Positions 7,663-17,326 of a stretch of DNA of 64,000 nucleotides are shown here, piece after piece. Both the position numbers and the translations under genes were made by a program. How positions within the stretch are numbered: position 1 is the stretch's first letter; each line of letters starts with the position of its first letter. This DNA comes from Dyadobacter sp. UC 10 (lineage in GTDB: Bacteria; Bacteroidota; Bacteroidia; Cytophagales; Spirosomataceae): assembly GCF_008369915.1 (NCBI RefSeq), contig NZ_VSRN01000001.1, positions 2,786,501-2,850,500 of the forward strand. The letters run 5' to 3'. A model generated the notes under the pieces. It was not told where the DNA came from. It saw only the letters and a program-made list of their open reading frames with translations, and made no database searches.

Positions 7663-9396
7663 ATGATTGAGCAAGAAACGATACATATACCAACCCGGGC
7701 GAGCCGGGTTTTTATTGGGGAAGAGTTTGATTTGAAGAGCTGGGACGATGTGCAGCCGCTTTTTGAAAATTTGCAAAACCGCGAAATCAACTCCTCGGAA
7801 GATCTGAAACAATGGTTTTCCGACCGAAGCGAAATCGAATCCTATTTGTCAGAAAATTTCGCGTGGCGCTACATCCGCCAAACCTGCGACACCGCCAACA
7901 CAAGCCTGATCAATGCACTGCAATTTTTTATAACCGAAATACAGCCCAAGCTGGCCGAGTACGGCAATGTACTGGATAAAAAAGTAGTAGACAACCCATT
8001 TTTAAGCGAGCTGACAGAGCCCGGTTTTGCGATCACTTTGCGGGGCATGAAAAAAGCAATCGAGATTTTCCGCGATGAAAATATCCCGATCATCACCGAA
8101 ATGCAGACTGAGGAGCGTCGCTACGGAGCAATCGCCGGTGCGATGACTGTGACGCTGGACGGTGAGGAAATGACATTGCAAAAAGCTTCCGACCGGCTTC
8201 AATCCACCGACAGAAGTGCGCGCGAAGAAGCGTGGCGGGCGATCAGCGAGCGGCGGTATCAGGACCATGACAAACTGGACGAACTCCTGAATTCGCTGGT
8301 TACGCTGCGAAACAACGTTGGCCGGAATGCTGGTTTTGCTAATTACCGCGACTATATGTTCGCGGCAATGGGCCGTTTCGACTACACGCCACAGGATTGT
8401 TTTGATTTTCACGGATCCGTAAAAAAGGCGGTTGTGCCCATTTTGAACAATATGGCAGCTGCGCGAAAAGAGTCACTTCAAGTGGACGCATTACGGCCCT
8501 GGGATACCAAAGTGGATCCGAAAGGTTTGCCCCCGCTGAAACCATTTGCGACGGGAGAAGAGCTTTTGAACAAAACAATCCGCTGCTTCACGCGCCTCGA
8601 TCCGTTTTTGGGCGATTGTCTGAAAGTGATGAAAGCGATGAACCACCTCGACCTTGAATCACGGAAAGGCAAGGCACCGGGAGGCTACAATTATCCGCTC
8701 GACGAAATCGGTGTGCCGTTTATATTCATGAATGCAACCTCCAATCTGCGGGATATGGTAACGCTGTTGCACGAAGGCGGTCACGCCGTGCATTCGTTTG
8801 TGACGCGCGATCTGGCGTTGAATTCCTTCAAACATACTCCTTCGGAAGTGGCGGAACTGGCATCGATGTCGATGGAATTGATTACGATGGATTTCTGGGA
8901 TGAGTTTTTTGAAAATGAAAATGATCTGAAAAGAGCCAAGATCCAACATTTGGAATCGATTATTGAGACGCTTCCCTGGGTAGCTACGGTAGATAAATTC
9001 CAGCATTGGATGTATGAAAACCCTACGCATACCGCCGAGGAGCGTACAGCGGCGTGGACTCGGATCTATGAAGAATTTACAGATTCGATCATGGATTGGA
9101 ATGGCCTGGAAAATTTCAAAAAGTACCTCTGGCAACGTCAGCTGCACATTTACGAGGTGCCATTCTATTATATCGAATATGGGATCGCGCAATTGGGGGC
9201 GATCGGAGTTTGGAAGAATTACCGCCAGGATCCTGCCGCCGGCCTCAAAGGTTACCTCGACGCATTAAAACTGGGCTATACCGCAACTATCGGTGAAATT
9301 TACCAGGCGGCGAATGTGCCTTTTGATTTTTCCGAAAAGAATATCACCGAACTCATCCGGTTTGTAAGTGATGAATTGGACGCGCTGAAAAAATAG
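7663..9396 (+). CDS. M3 family oligoendopeptidase (PepF-like)
   Basis: Zinc metallopeptidase of 577 residues that cleaves short peptides in the cytosol. The catalytic helix is TLLHEGGHAVHSF, giving the HExxH zinc site, and the third ligand glutamate falls in the following segment HTPSEVAELASMSMELI. The N-terminal region (residues 20-200) is the helical oligopeptidase-F domain. No signal peptide is present. Length is normal for M3B oligopeptidases. It stands alone between a DUF433 gene and a small lipoprotein gene. Confidence 0.92.
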   Translation: MIEQETIHIPTRASRVFIGEEFDLKSWDDVQPLFENLQNREINSSEDLKQWFSDRSEIESYLSENFAWRYIRQTCDTANTSLINALQFFITEIQPKLAEYGNVLDKKVVDNPFLSELTEPGFAITLRGMKKAIEIFRDENIPIITEMQTEERRYGAIAGAMTVTLDGEEMTLQKASDRLQSTDRSAREEAWRAISERRYQDHDKLDELLNSLVTLRNNVGRNAGFANYRDYMFAAMGRFDYTPQDCFDFHGSVKKAVVPILNNMAAARKESLQVDALRPWDTKVDPKGLPPLKPFATGEELLNKTIRCFTRLDPFLGDCLKVMKAMNHLDLESRKGKAPGGYNYPLDEIGVPFIFMNATSNLRDMVTLLHEGGHAVHSFVTRDLALNSFKHTPSEVAELASMSMELITMDFWDEFFENENDLKRAKIQHLESIIETLPWVATVDKFQHWMYENPTHTAEERTAAWTRIYEEFTDSIMDWNGLENFKKYLWQRQLHIYEVPFYYIEYGIAQLGAIGVWKNYRQDPAAGLKGYLDALKLGYTATIGEIYQAANVPFDFSEKNITELIRFVSDELDALKK

Positions 9397-9476
9397 TAAT
9401 CCATTTGCGTGCCTGATTTGGTGGTTATGAAAATGGCGGTTATTTTTGCGCGTAATACTATTGAACTGTCAAAGAA

Positions 9477-9728
9477 ATGAAAGTCTATAAAATTGTTGCA
9501 TTTGTTGCCTCTGTTGCGCTGCTTACTTCCTGCGAATACCAAAAGTATAACCACATCGAGCAGAAAGACTATAACAAAGGAAATGAATACGTTTACGGTG
9601 TAAGCCCCGATTCATTGCCTCGACAGATGTCCTACAAATACGATGCGCAGCCAGAGCTTGACGGTCGCGTGAACGATATCAGGGCGAAGTTGTACGGTGG
9701 TATCACCAGCTCTGTTGTGAAGCAATAA
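9477..9728 (+). CDS. Small hypothetical lipoprotein
   Basis: Protein of 83 residues beginning with a type II signal peptide (MKVYKIVAFVASVALLTSC), with the lipobox LLTSC placing the lipidated cysteine at residue 19. The mature part of about 65 residues is polar and rich in Tyr, Lys and Asp, with no domain I recognise. It is monocistronic and followed by a strong intrinsic terminator. Probably envelope-anchored; function unknown. Confidence 0.75.
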   Translation: MKVYKIVAFVASVALLTSCEYQKYNHIEQKDYNKGNEYVYGVSPDSLPRQMSYKYDAQPELDGRVNDIRAKLYGGITSSVVKQ

Positions 9729-9752
9729 GCTCATTTCTTAGAAATTATATAG

Positions 9753-9787
9753 AGATATCCCTGTCCATACGGGGATATCTTTTTTTT
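9753..9787 (+). terminator. Intrinsic terminator after the small lipoprotein gene
   Basis: A hairpin with nine-base arms (AGATATCCC / GGGATATCT) and a 10-base spacer is followed by seven further T residues. It lies 25 bases past the lipoprotein stop codon. Confidence 0.85.
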
Positions 9788-9956
9788 AAGGGCTATTGAA
9801 TATTTTTAATACCGCACTCTGAATATAGTCCGTTTGCAAGCGCCCACTGAATAAGTGAAGTTGCGACTTTTTGAACATTTTTAATTTACTTTACGTATTC
9901 GAGGCAGGTTGATTTGATATAATTGAGAAAAATAAGTAATTAAAAGATACACAAAC

Positions 9957-11033
9957 ATGAATATAGCTTTGGTTACCGGCTCGGCTGGATTGATAGGAAG
10001 TGAATCGGTTGCGTTTCTGGCTGATAAATTTGATCTTGTCATCGGTGTTGACAACAATTTGCGTCAATACTTTTTCGGAGCGGACGGAAATACAGAGTGG
10101 AACCGGAACCGGATCCAGGACGCTTTCGGAAACTACAAGCACTATTCGGCAGATATCAGGGAAGTGAGTCAGTTGGAGCCGATTTTCAAGGAGTACGGAT
10201 CAGACATTAAAATGATCGTACACGCAGCAGCACAGCCAAGCCACGACTGGGCAGCACGCGAGCCTTTTACCGATTTCGGCGTGAATGCGGTAGGGACACT
10301 GAATATGCTTGAAATGACTCGGCTGCACGCCCCTGAGGCAGTTTTTATATTCACTTCAACAAATAAAGTTTACGGCGATAACCCCAATTACCTGCCGCTG
10401 GTAGAATTGGAAACACGTTGGGAAATCGACGAAAACCACCCGTATTTCGAAAACGGTATTGACGAAAACCATAGCATTGACCATACAAAACATTCCATTT
10501 TCGGCGCTTCGAAAGTGGCAGCTGATATTATGGTACAGGAATACGGCCGGTATTTCGGAATGAAAACTGCCGTTTTCCGCGGAGGCTGCCTTACCGGTCC
10601 CAACCATTCCGGCGCGCAGTTGCACGGATTTCTGGCTTACCTGATGAAATGTGCGATTACCGGCAACCATTACACGATTTTCGGCTACAAAGGCAAGCAG
10701 GTACGTGACAATATCCACAGCCACGACCTTGTGAATATGTTCTGGCATTTTTACCAGAACCCACGTCCAGGCGAGGTTTACAATGCAGGCGGCGGCCGCT
10801 TCGCGAATTGCTCGATGCTGGAAGCGATCGCGCTGTGCGAGCAGATCTCAGGCAACAAACTTTCTTATTCTTATTCTGACACCAACAGGATCGGCGATCA
10901 TATCTGGTATGTGAGCGATCTTTCTAAATTCAAATCTCACTATCCCGGCTGGAACCCGGAATATGGTTTGGTAGAGACACTTACACAAATGCACGATGGC
11001 ATTTCGTCCAGACTAGGTTTGAAAACGGTTTAA
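9957..11033 (+). CDS. Extended-SDR sugar-nucleotide epimerase/dehydratase (CDP-paratose 2-epimerase-like)
   Basis: Protein of 358 residues with an N-terminal Rossmann fold: GSAGLIG (residues 8-14) binds NAD and is followed by acidic D32. Further family marks are [31 protein letters not shown], and the C-terminal [14 protein letters not shown] and YNAGGG substrate-domain motifs. Overall it resembles CDP-paratose 2-epimerases acting in cell-surface sugar synthesis. The usual catalytic YxxxK is here F182-G-A-S-K186, so the catalytic tyrosine is replaced by phenylalanine. I recall related proteins with the same FGASK motif, so it may be a subfamily trait. It is followed by two glycosyltransferase genes, suggesting one surface-glycan locus. 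Confidence 0.85.
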   Translation: MNIALVTGSAGLIGSESVAFLADKFDLVIGVDNNLRQYFFGADGNTEWNRNRIQDAFGNYKHYSADIREVSQLEPIFKEYGSDIKMIVHAAAQPSHDWAAREPFTDFGVNAVGTLNMLEMTRLHAPEAVFIFTSTNKVYGDNPNYLPLVELETRWEIDENHPYFENGIDENHSIDHTKHSIFGASKVAADIMVQEYGRYFGMKTAVFRGGCLTGPNHSGAQLHGFLAYLMKCAITGNHYTIFGYKGKQVRDNIHSHDLVNMFWHFYQNPRPGEVYNAGGGRFANCSMLEAIALCEQISGNKLSYSYSDTNRIGDHIWYVSDLSKFKSHYPGWNPEYGLVETLTQMHDGISSRLGLKTV

Positions 11034-11042
11034 TTTTTATAG

Positions 11043-11070
11043 AATCTCCGGAGCGCCTGCTTCGGAGATT
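11043..11070 (+). terminator. Intergenic hairpin between epimerase and GT2 genes
   Basis: Eight-base perfect arms (AATCTCCG / CGGAGATT) with a 12-base loop lie just after the epimerase stop. There is no real T-run, so it may be a weak terminator, a processing site or an RNA-stability hairpin that tunes expression of the downstream glycosyltransferases. Confidence 0.4.
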
Positions 11071-11087
11071 TACTATGTCGTCCCCAG

Positions 11088-12035
11088 ATGTCAGAAAACT
11101 TTGTCATTATAATTCCTCAGTTCAACGACTGGGAGGCGCTGAACCTGCTGATTGAGAAAATAAATGCAGACGTCAGCACTTCAATTCTGGCTAATACTAC
11201 TTTATTGGTTGTCGACGATTGTTCTTCAAGACTCCGCACATTACCTTTTGCTACTTTCAGCGGTAAGGAAATCAAGGTTTTAAGATTATACAGAAATCTT
11301 GGACATCAGAAAGCGATCGCGATCGGACTGTCCTACGTGGCTGAGCATCTCCCGACCGACAAAGTGATCGTCATGGATGCAGATGGAGAGGATGCTCCCT
11401 CTGATATCAACAGCCTGGTGAGAAAATCGCTTGAAGAGCCGGACAAGATCATTTTTGCAGAAAGAAACAAAAGAACAGAAGGGCTGCTATTCAGGTCGTT
11501 CTATATTATCTATAAGTTGATCTTCAACCTGTTGACCGGAAAAATGATCACTTTCGGAAATTTTAGTCTGATCCCAAAAAGCAGGCTGCAAAATTTGGTA
11601 CGCGTTTCCGAGATCTGGAATAATTATCCCGGTGGCATTATCAAATCGCGCATTCCGTACGATTCTGTACTGACCAACCGGGCGAAAAGACTTGCTGGCG
11701 AAAGTAAAATGAACTTTGTATCGCTTGTTCTGCACGGCCTGAGCGCGATTTCGGTGATGATCGATACTACTGCTGTCCGGATACTGATTTTTTCTATTTT
11801 CATGTCTGGCGTGGCAATCGCCTTCATTTTTGTTATTTTATTTTTGAAACTGATCGGAAATGCGACACCGGGCTGGGCTTCCACTTTGGGCAGTACGCTG
11901 ATGATCTTGATGCTGCAAGCGTTTTTAATCTCTCTTTTTCTGGTATTTATGGTGTTGCAATACCGTTCCCAGCAGCATTTCATTCCGGCTGTGCATTACC
12001 GTGACTTCGTGGAAAAGGTTGATACTATCGCCTAG
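11088..12035 (+). CDS. Family 2 glycosyltransferase (membrane-anchored)
   Basis: Protein of 315 residues with a GT-A fold: IIIPQFNDWEALNLLIEKI at the start, VVDDCSSR for nucleotide binding, RNLGHQKAIAIGLSYV, and the metal-binding DxD-type motif VMDADGEDAP. Two hydrophobic helices near residues 225-260 and 265-295 anchor it in the inner membrane, as in DPM1/GtrB-like enzymes that load sugars onto polyprenyl phosphate. It precedes a GT-C enzyme by 6 bases, and a polyprenyl-phosphate sugar made here could be the donor for that enzyme. Acceptor and sugar are unknown. Confidence 0.87.
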   Translation: MSENFVIIIPQFNDWEALNLLIEKINADVSTSILANTTLLVVDDCSSRLRTLPFATFSGKEIKVLRLYRNLGHQKAIAIGLSYVAEHLPTDKVIVMDADGEDAPSDINSLVRKSLEEPDKIIFAERNKRTEGLLFRSFYIIYKLIFNLLTGKMITFGNFSLIPKSRLQNLVRVSEIWNNYPGGIIKSRIPYDSVLTNRAKRLAGESKMNFVSLVLHGLSAISVMIDTTAVRILIFSIFMSGVAIAFIFVILFLKLIGNATPGWASTLGSTLMILMLQAFLISLFLVFMVLQYRSQQHFIPAVHYRDFVEKVDTIA

Positions 12036-12041
12036 CCGCCT

Positions 12042-13661
12042 ATGATTACGTTCGACTATTCGCCCACTGTATACTGGTTAATCGGCTACATACTGGCGGC
12101 TGCGATCGTACTTGCTACTTACAAAAAAACCATCCCTTACTCCGTTTGGCTGGTCGGTGGAATAGCCCTTCTTTTCGTAATGCGGCTGCCGGTTATCGTT
12201 TTTAACCGCGAGCTGAACCCGGACGAAAGCCAGATGCTGAGCCACGCTATCACGCTATTTCAGGATCCGGTTTACTGGCGCTCAGTTGATGGCACTACGA
12301 TCGGGCCGCTGGATATTTACTGGCTCGTGATCCCCCGCCTTTTTGGTTTTGAGATCAACTATACTTCCGGCCGGTTCATGGGGCTGATCAGTTCAGCTGG
12401 CGCGTTGCTTTTTTTATTCTTTGCGTTAAAAAACTGGTTTGGTGAAAAAGTGGCGCGAATCAGCTGGTTAGCACCGCTTTTTCTGCTTTCTTTCACGCAG
12501 GAAGTCGATTTCGTCCATTATTCCAGCGAGCAGATCCCGGTTTTGCTACTGGCGATTTGTGTCTGGTTTCTTTCCAGGTTGACAGGAAATTTGGGGCAGA
12601 TCAGATGGAATGCATATTGGCTCGGTTTTGTAGCGGGCGCTATTCCTTTTGCCAAACTTCAGGCGGTTCCCCAGGCGCTTATCTTGGTGCTGGGCGGCCT
12701 ATTTTATTGTTACCAATTCCTGAAAAGCAGGAACGGTTACCTGCCTACTTTAACGCTTTTACTGGGCGGAATTACCTTTCCATTACTCGCCCTGATCTGG
12801 ATGTTAGCATTTGGCGTTTTCCAGGACATGATCGACTTCTACCTACTGGGCAACGCAGTTTACGCCGACGGTAAAGGTTTCCTCGAAATCCCCGCCCAGT
12901 TCCACACGATCTTTCGGCTGGCTCCTGATTTTGAAGTATTTACTTATGTTTTGATTGTGCCCATTATTTTGGGGGTAATACAGATTTTCGGGCCAGTTGT
13001 CAGGAAATCGTCGAATTTGACTTTACGTTTTATATTACTTTTCTCGGTATTAGGCAGCATTTACGCAGTCACCAAGTCAGGGAATGATTTTATTCATTAC
13101 CTCAATTTTTGCATCATTCCCTGGACAATGCTCGCGGCATTCGGGTTAAAACCTATCGAAAAATGGGCGCTATCAATTCCGGTAGCCTTGTTAGTGTGGT
13201 TTGCGGCGGTTGATGGAGTTGGTTATTTGAGAGAGAGGAGGCTGAATAATTTCGATTCGGTTCATGCGCGGACGCTGGCTCAAAGTCCGGTGGTGCAGGA
13301 GCTGAATAAATACCGGAAAGAAAAAGATTATATGGTAGTCTGGGGCTGGCAATGTACCTATTATGTGGAAGCCCAGCTGGCCGAAGGTACCGCTGAAAAC
13401 CACACCGAACGTTCTATTTTCGACCTGCCGGTCAGGGAGATTTATCGCAAGAGATTCATGTCCGATCTGGCGCGGACCAGACCTGCGTTCATTCTGGACG
13501 CAGTAGGAAAGAACAGTTTTTGGGTACAGGACAAAAAAACGCAGGGAATTGGAAGCTACCCTGCGTTGATTAAGTATGTTTCAGACAATTACAAATATAT
13601 CGGTGACTTCGACGGCACAGATCTATACGTCCGGAGTGATCGCGCTGTTTTGAGCCAATAG
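12042..13661 (+). CDS. Polytopic GT-C (GT39/ArnT-like) glycosyltransferase
   Basis: Integral membrane protein of 539 residues with about ten to twelve predicted helices and a soluble C-terminal domain from about residue 410. The first extracytoplasmic loop holds NRELNPDESQ, with the Asp-Glu pair expected for the catalytic base of GT-C enzymes. It follows the GT2 gene with a 6-base gap, so the pair probably makes and uses a lipid-linked sugar. The last 39 bases overlap tail-to-tail with the Rrf2 regulator gene on the other strand. The substrate is unknown. Confidence 0.8.
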   Translation: MITFDYSPTVYWLIGYILAAAIVLATYKKTIPYSVWLVGGIALLFVMRLPVIVFNRELNPDESQMLSHAITLFQDPVYWRSVDGTTIGPLDIYWLVIPRLFGFEINYTSGRFMGLISSAGALLFLFFALKNWFGEKVARISWLAPLFLLSFTQEVDFVHYSSEQIPVLLLAICVWFLSRLTGNLGQIRWNAYWLGFVAGAIPFAKLQAVPQALILVLGGLFYCYQFLKSRNGYLPTLTLLLGGITFPLLALIWMLAFGVFQDMIDFYLLGNAVYADGKGFLEIPAQFHTIFRLAPDFEVFTYVLIVPIILGVIQIFGPVVRKSSNLTLRFILLFSVLGSIYAVTKSGNDFIHYLNFCIIPWTMLAAFGLKPIEKWALSIPVALLVWFAAVDGVGYLRERRLNNFDSVHARTLAQSPVVQELNKYRKEKDYMVVWGWQCTYYVEAQLAEGTAENHTERSIFDLPVREIYRKRFMSDLARTRPAFILDAVGKNSFWVQDKKTQGIGSYPALIKYVSDNYKYIGDFDGTDLYVRSDRAVLSQ

Positions 13662-14090
13662 ATCAGAACCGGCATTCTCTGCCCGGAGCAGATCGTTCAA
13701 TGTCGTTTTGTCCAAAACCGCCAGGTTGGCGTCCCGCCACCTTTCAAGTACTGTCCGAAGACTGCAGGTTTCTTCATCTTTGCAATCATCGCAGCGACCG
13801 TAAAAAAACATCGAAACGCACAGCGCAGGCGCGATCGGGCCGTCGATGATCCGCAGTACTTTAGAAAAATTCACTTCGCCGGGCGGTACGCGCAAAAGAT
13901 AACCGCCGCCCTTTCCTTTTTGACTTTGCAAAACACCATTATTGCGCAGGTCCAGCAGAATAGCCTCCAAAAATTTCTTAGGGATCTTCTCTTTTTCAGC
14001 GATATAAGATATCAGGACAGGACCTTTTCCGTATTGCTCTGCTAAAACTTTCAGAGCTTTCAGGGCGTATTTGGCTTTTTTAGAAATCAT
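13623..14090 (-). CDS. Rrf2 family transcriptional regulator with four C-terminal cysteines
   Basis: Protein of 155 residues with an N-terminal winged helix-turn-helix (MISKKAKYALKALKVLAEQYGKGPVLISYIAEKEKIPKKFLEAILLDLRNNGVLQSQKGKGGGYLL) typical of Rrf2/IscR. The C-terminal sensor part carries C91, C100, C103 and C109. IscR, the [2Fe-2S] member, uses cysteines at about residues 92, 98 and 104, so cluster binding is plausible though the spacing differs. Upstream at 14184-14197 there is a small inverted repeat (ATTTG, 4 bases, CAAAT) that could be an autoregulatory site. The gene converges on a glycosyltransferase gene with a 39-base overlap. Confidence 0.88.
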   Translation of the reverse strand: MISKKAKYALKALKVLAEQYGKGPVLISYIAEKEKIPKKFLEAILLDLRNNGVLQSQKGKGGGYLLRVPPGEVNFSKVLRIIDGPIAPALCVSMFFYGRCDDCKDEETCSLRTVLERWRDANLAVLDKTTLNDLLRAENAGSDLLAQNSAITPDV

Positions 14091-14257
14091 TGTTGGTTAA
14101 TGTGCTCTTTTTGGGGTTGGTTCCGGCGCAAAGATCAGGTGGTTTCAGAGAATTTTTTACCTGATTAATTCTAAATATCGAACATTTGATCACAAATCCT
14201 AATATTGCAGAACACTATTTGGCCCGGCAATAATTCCTGGATCTGATGCGCAGCCTG

Positions 14258-16663
14258 TCAGTTTCTCGGCGGCTTACCTCCGTTCAAGAGTCCCTGCATT
14301 CTTTCCAGTGTTTTCTTTTCGCCGCAGAGTGACAGGAAAGCTTCTCTTTCGAGGTCGAGCAGATATTGCTCGGTTACCATTTGCGGATAGCTCAAATCCC
14401 CGCCGTTGATCACATAAGCCAGTTTATTGGCGAGTTTGGCGTCGTGATCGCTGATGTAATTGGCAAGTCGCATCTGCGCGATACCCGCCATGAAAAGCGC
14501 CATGCCTGTTTTGCCCTGGACTTTGATATCACTTCGCTGTTTCGGTTGTGTGTAGCCGTTTTCAGCCAGCTCGACAGCAGCCTGTTTCGCCTCGGCGATC
14601 AGACGGGACCGGTTGAGAACAATCTGGTCTTTTTCCTGCAAATAATTCATTTCCCTCGCTTCCTGGGCGGAGGTGGACACTTTCGCCTGTGCAATATTCA
14701 TGAAGGCAGTTTGCAGGATATTCAATTCGGTATCACCTGCGTGGTACATGTCCGAGCAGCGTAGCGCCATTTCCTTGGTACCGCCCCCGGCGGGGATCAG
14801 TCCGACGCCCAGTTCTACCAGTCCGATATAAGTCTCGGCATGCGCTACCACTTTATCGGCGTGCAGGTTCAGCTCGCAGCCGCCACCCAATGCCAGCGAA
14901 TGCGGCGCCGTTACGACCGGAATTGAAGAATAGCGCACGCGCATCATCGTTTGCTGAAACTGTGCGATCACCATATTGATCTCGTCAAACTCCTGCTCGA
15001 TCGCGAACATGAACAGCATGGCCAGGTTAGCTCCGGCAGAAAACGCCTCGGTGGATTCATTTCCGATCACCAGTCCGCGAAAATCCTTCTCCGCAATACT
15101 TATTCCTTTCTGGATACCTTCAATTACCTCCGCGCCCATCGTATTCATTTTGGATTTGAATTCGAGGTTCAAAATGCCGTCACCGATGTCGTACAGATTG
15201 GCACCTGCATTCTTCCATACAATGTTGTCAGACAGATTGCTGAGCAGGATGATGCTATCCTGGCCGGGGATTTTTTTGTAAGATTTGGAAGGAATATCAT
15301 AATAAAGCCGCTTTCCGTTTTCTACTTTGTAAAAGGACTCGTTGCCTGCTTCCAGCATTTCATAAACCCACTGCGCAGGTTTCTGGTCAAGGCTTTCCAT
15401 GATACCGAGCATATTTTTCAGCCCGATCGCATCCCAGGTTTCAAACAGGCCGAATTGCCAGCCAAAACCAGCGGAAATCGCCTGATCAATCCTGAAAATT
15501 TCATCAGAGATTTCAGGAATGCGGAAAGTGGCGTACCGGAATATATCGGCGAATGTTTTTCTGTAAAATTCACCGACCTTATCCTCACCTGCCAGCAATA
15601 CGGGAAAGCGCTTCCAGGTATCTCCGATAGCTTTCGTAGTTTCCAGGGTTGGAAATTTTACTTTTCCCGAAGGTTTGTATTCCAGCGTTTCAAAATCGAG
15701 CGCAAGGATTACAGATTTACCTTTTTCGTCTTTTATTTTTTTATAAAAACCCTGACCGGTTTTGTCGCCAAGCCACTTATTATCAAACAGTTTCTGCATC
15801 ACAGCAGGCAGCTTGAATGCGTCGCGGGATTCGTCGGTACCTTCACCGGAAGCATACAGATTGTTCGCTACGTGAACCGTCGTATCCAGTCCGACCACAT
15901 CCGAAAGCCGGTAAGTACCCGACTTGGGCCGGCCTGCAACCGGACCGGTAAGCTTATCAACTTCATCTACACTTAGCCCCATTTCCTCCGCCACGCGGAT
16001 CGTCTGAATCAGTGCATATATGCCCAGCCGGTTGGCGATAAAGCCTGGGGTATCTTTACATAATACGGTGGTTTTTCCCAAAAACAGGTCACCATAATGC
16101 ATCAGAAACTCAATGATCTGCGGATCGGTATCGGTAGTCGGAATGATTTCGAGCAGGCGCAGATACCTGGGCGGGTTGAAAAAGTGGGTGGCGCAGAAAT
16201 GCTTCCTGAAATCCTCGCTCCGGCCTTCCGCCATTAAATGGATCGGGATACCGGAAGTATTCGAGGTAATGAGCGTCCCGGGCTTGCGAAGCGCGTCTAC
16301 TTTTTCAAAAAGACCTTTCTTGATATCCAGCCGCTCTACGACTACTTCAATTACCCAGTCGTAGTTTTTAATATCAGCCAGGTTATCGTCAAAGTTTCCC
16401 GTTTTAATGCGGGAGGCAAATGTCGGGCTATATAGTGAAGCCGGGGTAGCCTTAATAGTTTGTTGAAGCGATTCGTTTACGATCTTATTTCGGAAAGCCG
16501 GGTGTTCTGCGGTTACGCCTTTGGCCTTTTCGACTTCGGAAAGCTCTTTCGGAACAATATCAAGCAAAAGGACTTCCACACCTATGTTTGCAAAATGACA
16601 GGCAATTCTGGATCCCATGATCCCGGAACCTAACACAGCTACTTTACGGATTGAACGGTTCAT
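14258..16663 (-). CDS. fadN: 3-hydroxyacyl-CoA dehydrogenase/enoyl-CoA hydratase fusion (FadN-type)
   Basis: Bifunctional beta-oxidation enzyme of 801 residues. The NAD-binding domain is N-terminal (VAVLGSGIMGSRIACHFANIG, acidic residue after the second strand), followed by the 3HCDH C-terminal domain (KDTPGFIANRLG; GPVAGRPKSGTYRLSDVVGLD). The enoyl-CoA hydratase/crotonase domain occupies roughly residues 510-690 (ALGGGCELNLHADKVVAHAETYIGLVELGVGLIPAGGGTKEMALR). This order, dehydrogenase first, is that of FadN rather than FadB. It lies directly downstream of a MarR regulator gene. The thiolase and acyl-CoA dehydrogenase genes often found next to it are not present here. Confidence 0.92.
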   Translation of the reverse strand: MNRSIRKVAVLGSGIMGSRIACHFANIGVEVLLLDIVPKELSEVEKAKGVTAEHPAFRNKIVNESLQQTIKATPASLYSPTFASRIKTGNFDDNLADIKNYDWVIEVVVERLDIKKGLFEKVDALRKPGTLITSNTSGIPIHLMAEGRSEDFRKHFCATHFFNPPRYLRLLEIIPTTDTDPQIIEFLMHYGDLFLGKTTVLCKDTPGFIANRLGIYALIQTIRVAEEMGLSVDEVDKLTGPVAGRPKSGTYRLSDVVGLDTTVHVANNLYASGEGTDESRDAFKLPAVMQKLFDNKWLGDKTGQGFYKKIKDEKGKSVILALDFETLEYKPSGKVKFPTLETTKAIGDTWKRFPVLLAGEDKVGEFYRKTFADIFRYATFRIPEISDEIFRIDQAISAGFGWQFGLFETWDAIGLKNMLGIMESLDQKPAQWVYEMLEAGNESFYKVENGKRLYYDIPSKSYKKIPGQDSIILLSNLSDNIVWKNAGANLYDIGDGILNLEFKSKMNTMGAEVIEGIQKGISIAEKDFRGLVIGNESTEAFSAGANLAMLFMFAIEQEFDEINMVIAQFQQTMMRVRYSSIPVVTAPHSLALGGGCELNLHADKVVAHAETYIGLVELGVGLIPAGGGTKEMALRCSDMYHAGDTELNILQTAFMNIAQAKVSTSAQEAREMNYLQEKDQIVLNRSRLIAEAKQAAVELAENGYTQPKQRSDIKVQGKTGMALFMAGIAQMRLANYISDHDAKLANKLAYVINGGDLSYPQMVTEQYLLDLEREAFLSLCGEKKTLERMQGLLNGGKPPRN

Positions 16664-16701
16664 TTGTTAATGCTTTTGGTTCTAAGAATAGTTGTCGCGG
16701 G

Positions 16702-17169
16702 CTAAAATTCATCAATTCCGCCGTCGCCAGCCTTTAACTTTTGATTTTCTTCTTCGACTAGCCTGTTGATATCTTTGATCACTTCAAAAAATGTGACCAG
16801 CTTATCGAGTGGGATTTTGTCCCTGATCATTGTATTCAACGAAATAACGCCTTCCCGCGCCAGCTCACGCTTTTCTTTTCCCAGATCAGTCAGTACAATT
16901 CGTACAAAACGTTTGTCGTTTTCACTGATTTCGCGCCTGATTAACCCTTTCTCTTCCAGTGTTTTGAGCATCCGCACCAGGCTCCGCGGCTCCATACCAA
17001 GCAACGGTGCGATTTTGGTGGCCGGCGTTCCGTTTTCAATATCAATATTCAGGAGCACATAGCCGACAGACATGGTAGTATCATGCCTGGCAGCGTAAGT
17101 GTTGTACATTCTTGAAATAGAATGCCAGGCCCTTTTTATCTGAAAATCAACGGTTTTCTCTTTGCGCAT
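16702..17169 (-). CDS. MarR family transcriptional regulator
   Basis: Protein of 155 residues with the MarR winged helix: NGTPATKIAPLLGMEPRSLVRMLKTLEEKGLIRREISENDKRFVRIVLTDLGKE, including the recognition helix and the D-x-R wing. It precedes fadN by 38 bases on the same strand, which suggests it controls fatty-acid degradation, perhaps responding to acyl-CoA. The first IS copy lies only about 115 bases upstream, so the native promoter is probably confined to that interval or was affected by the insertion. Confidence 0.9.
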   Translation of the reverse strand: MRKEKTVDFQIKRAWHSISRMYNTYAARHDTTMSVGYVLLNIDIENGTPATKIAPLLGMEPRSLVRMLKTLEEKGLIRREISENDKRFVRIVLTDLGKEKRELAREGVISLNTMIRDKIPLDKLVTFFEVIKDINRLVEEENQKLKAGDGGIDEF

Positions 17170-17326
17170 CGCTCTTGATTAGCTTCGTAATTTCAGTGAA
17201 GCCCTGCCCACAAATGTAAAAATCGAAGTAGTATTATGCAAGCATACTATTTTTTGGTTATAAAAAAACGCACCATAGTCAATTGCACTGCCCCCCAAAA
17301 GTTAGACACTTCTTGGGGGTATTTTT

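Noticed and set aside
14951..15976. Long open frame (341 codons) on the plus strand
   Set aside because: It lies entirely antisense to the well-supported fadN gene and its translation has no recognisable domain.
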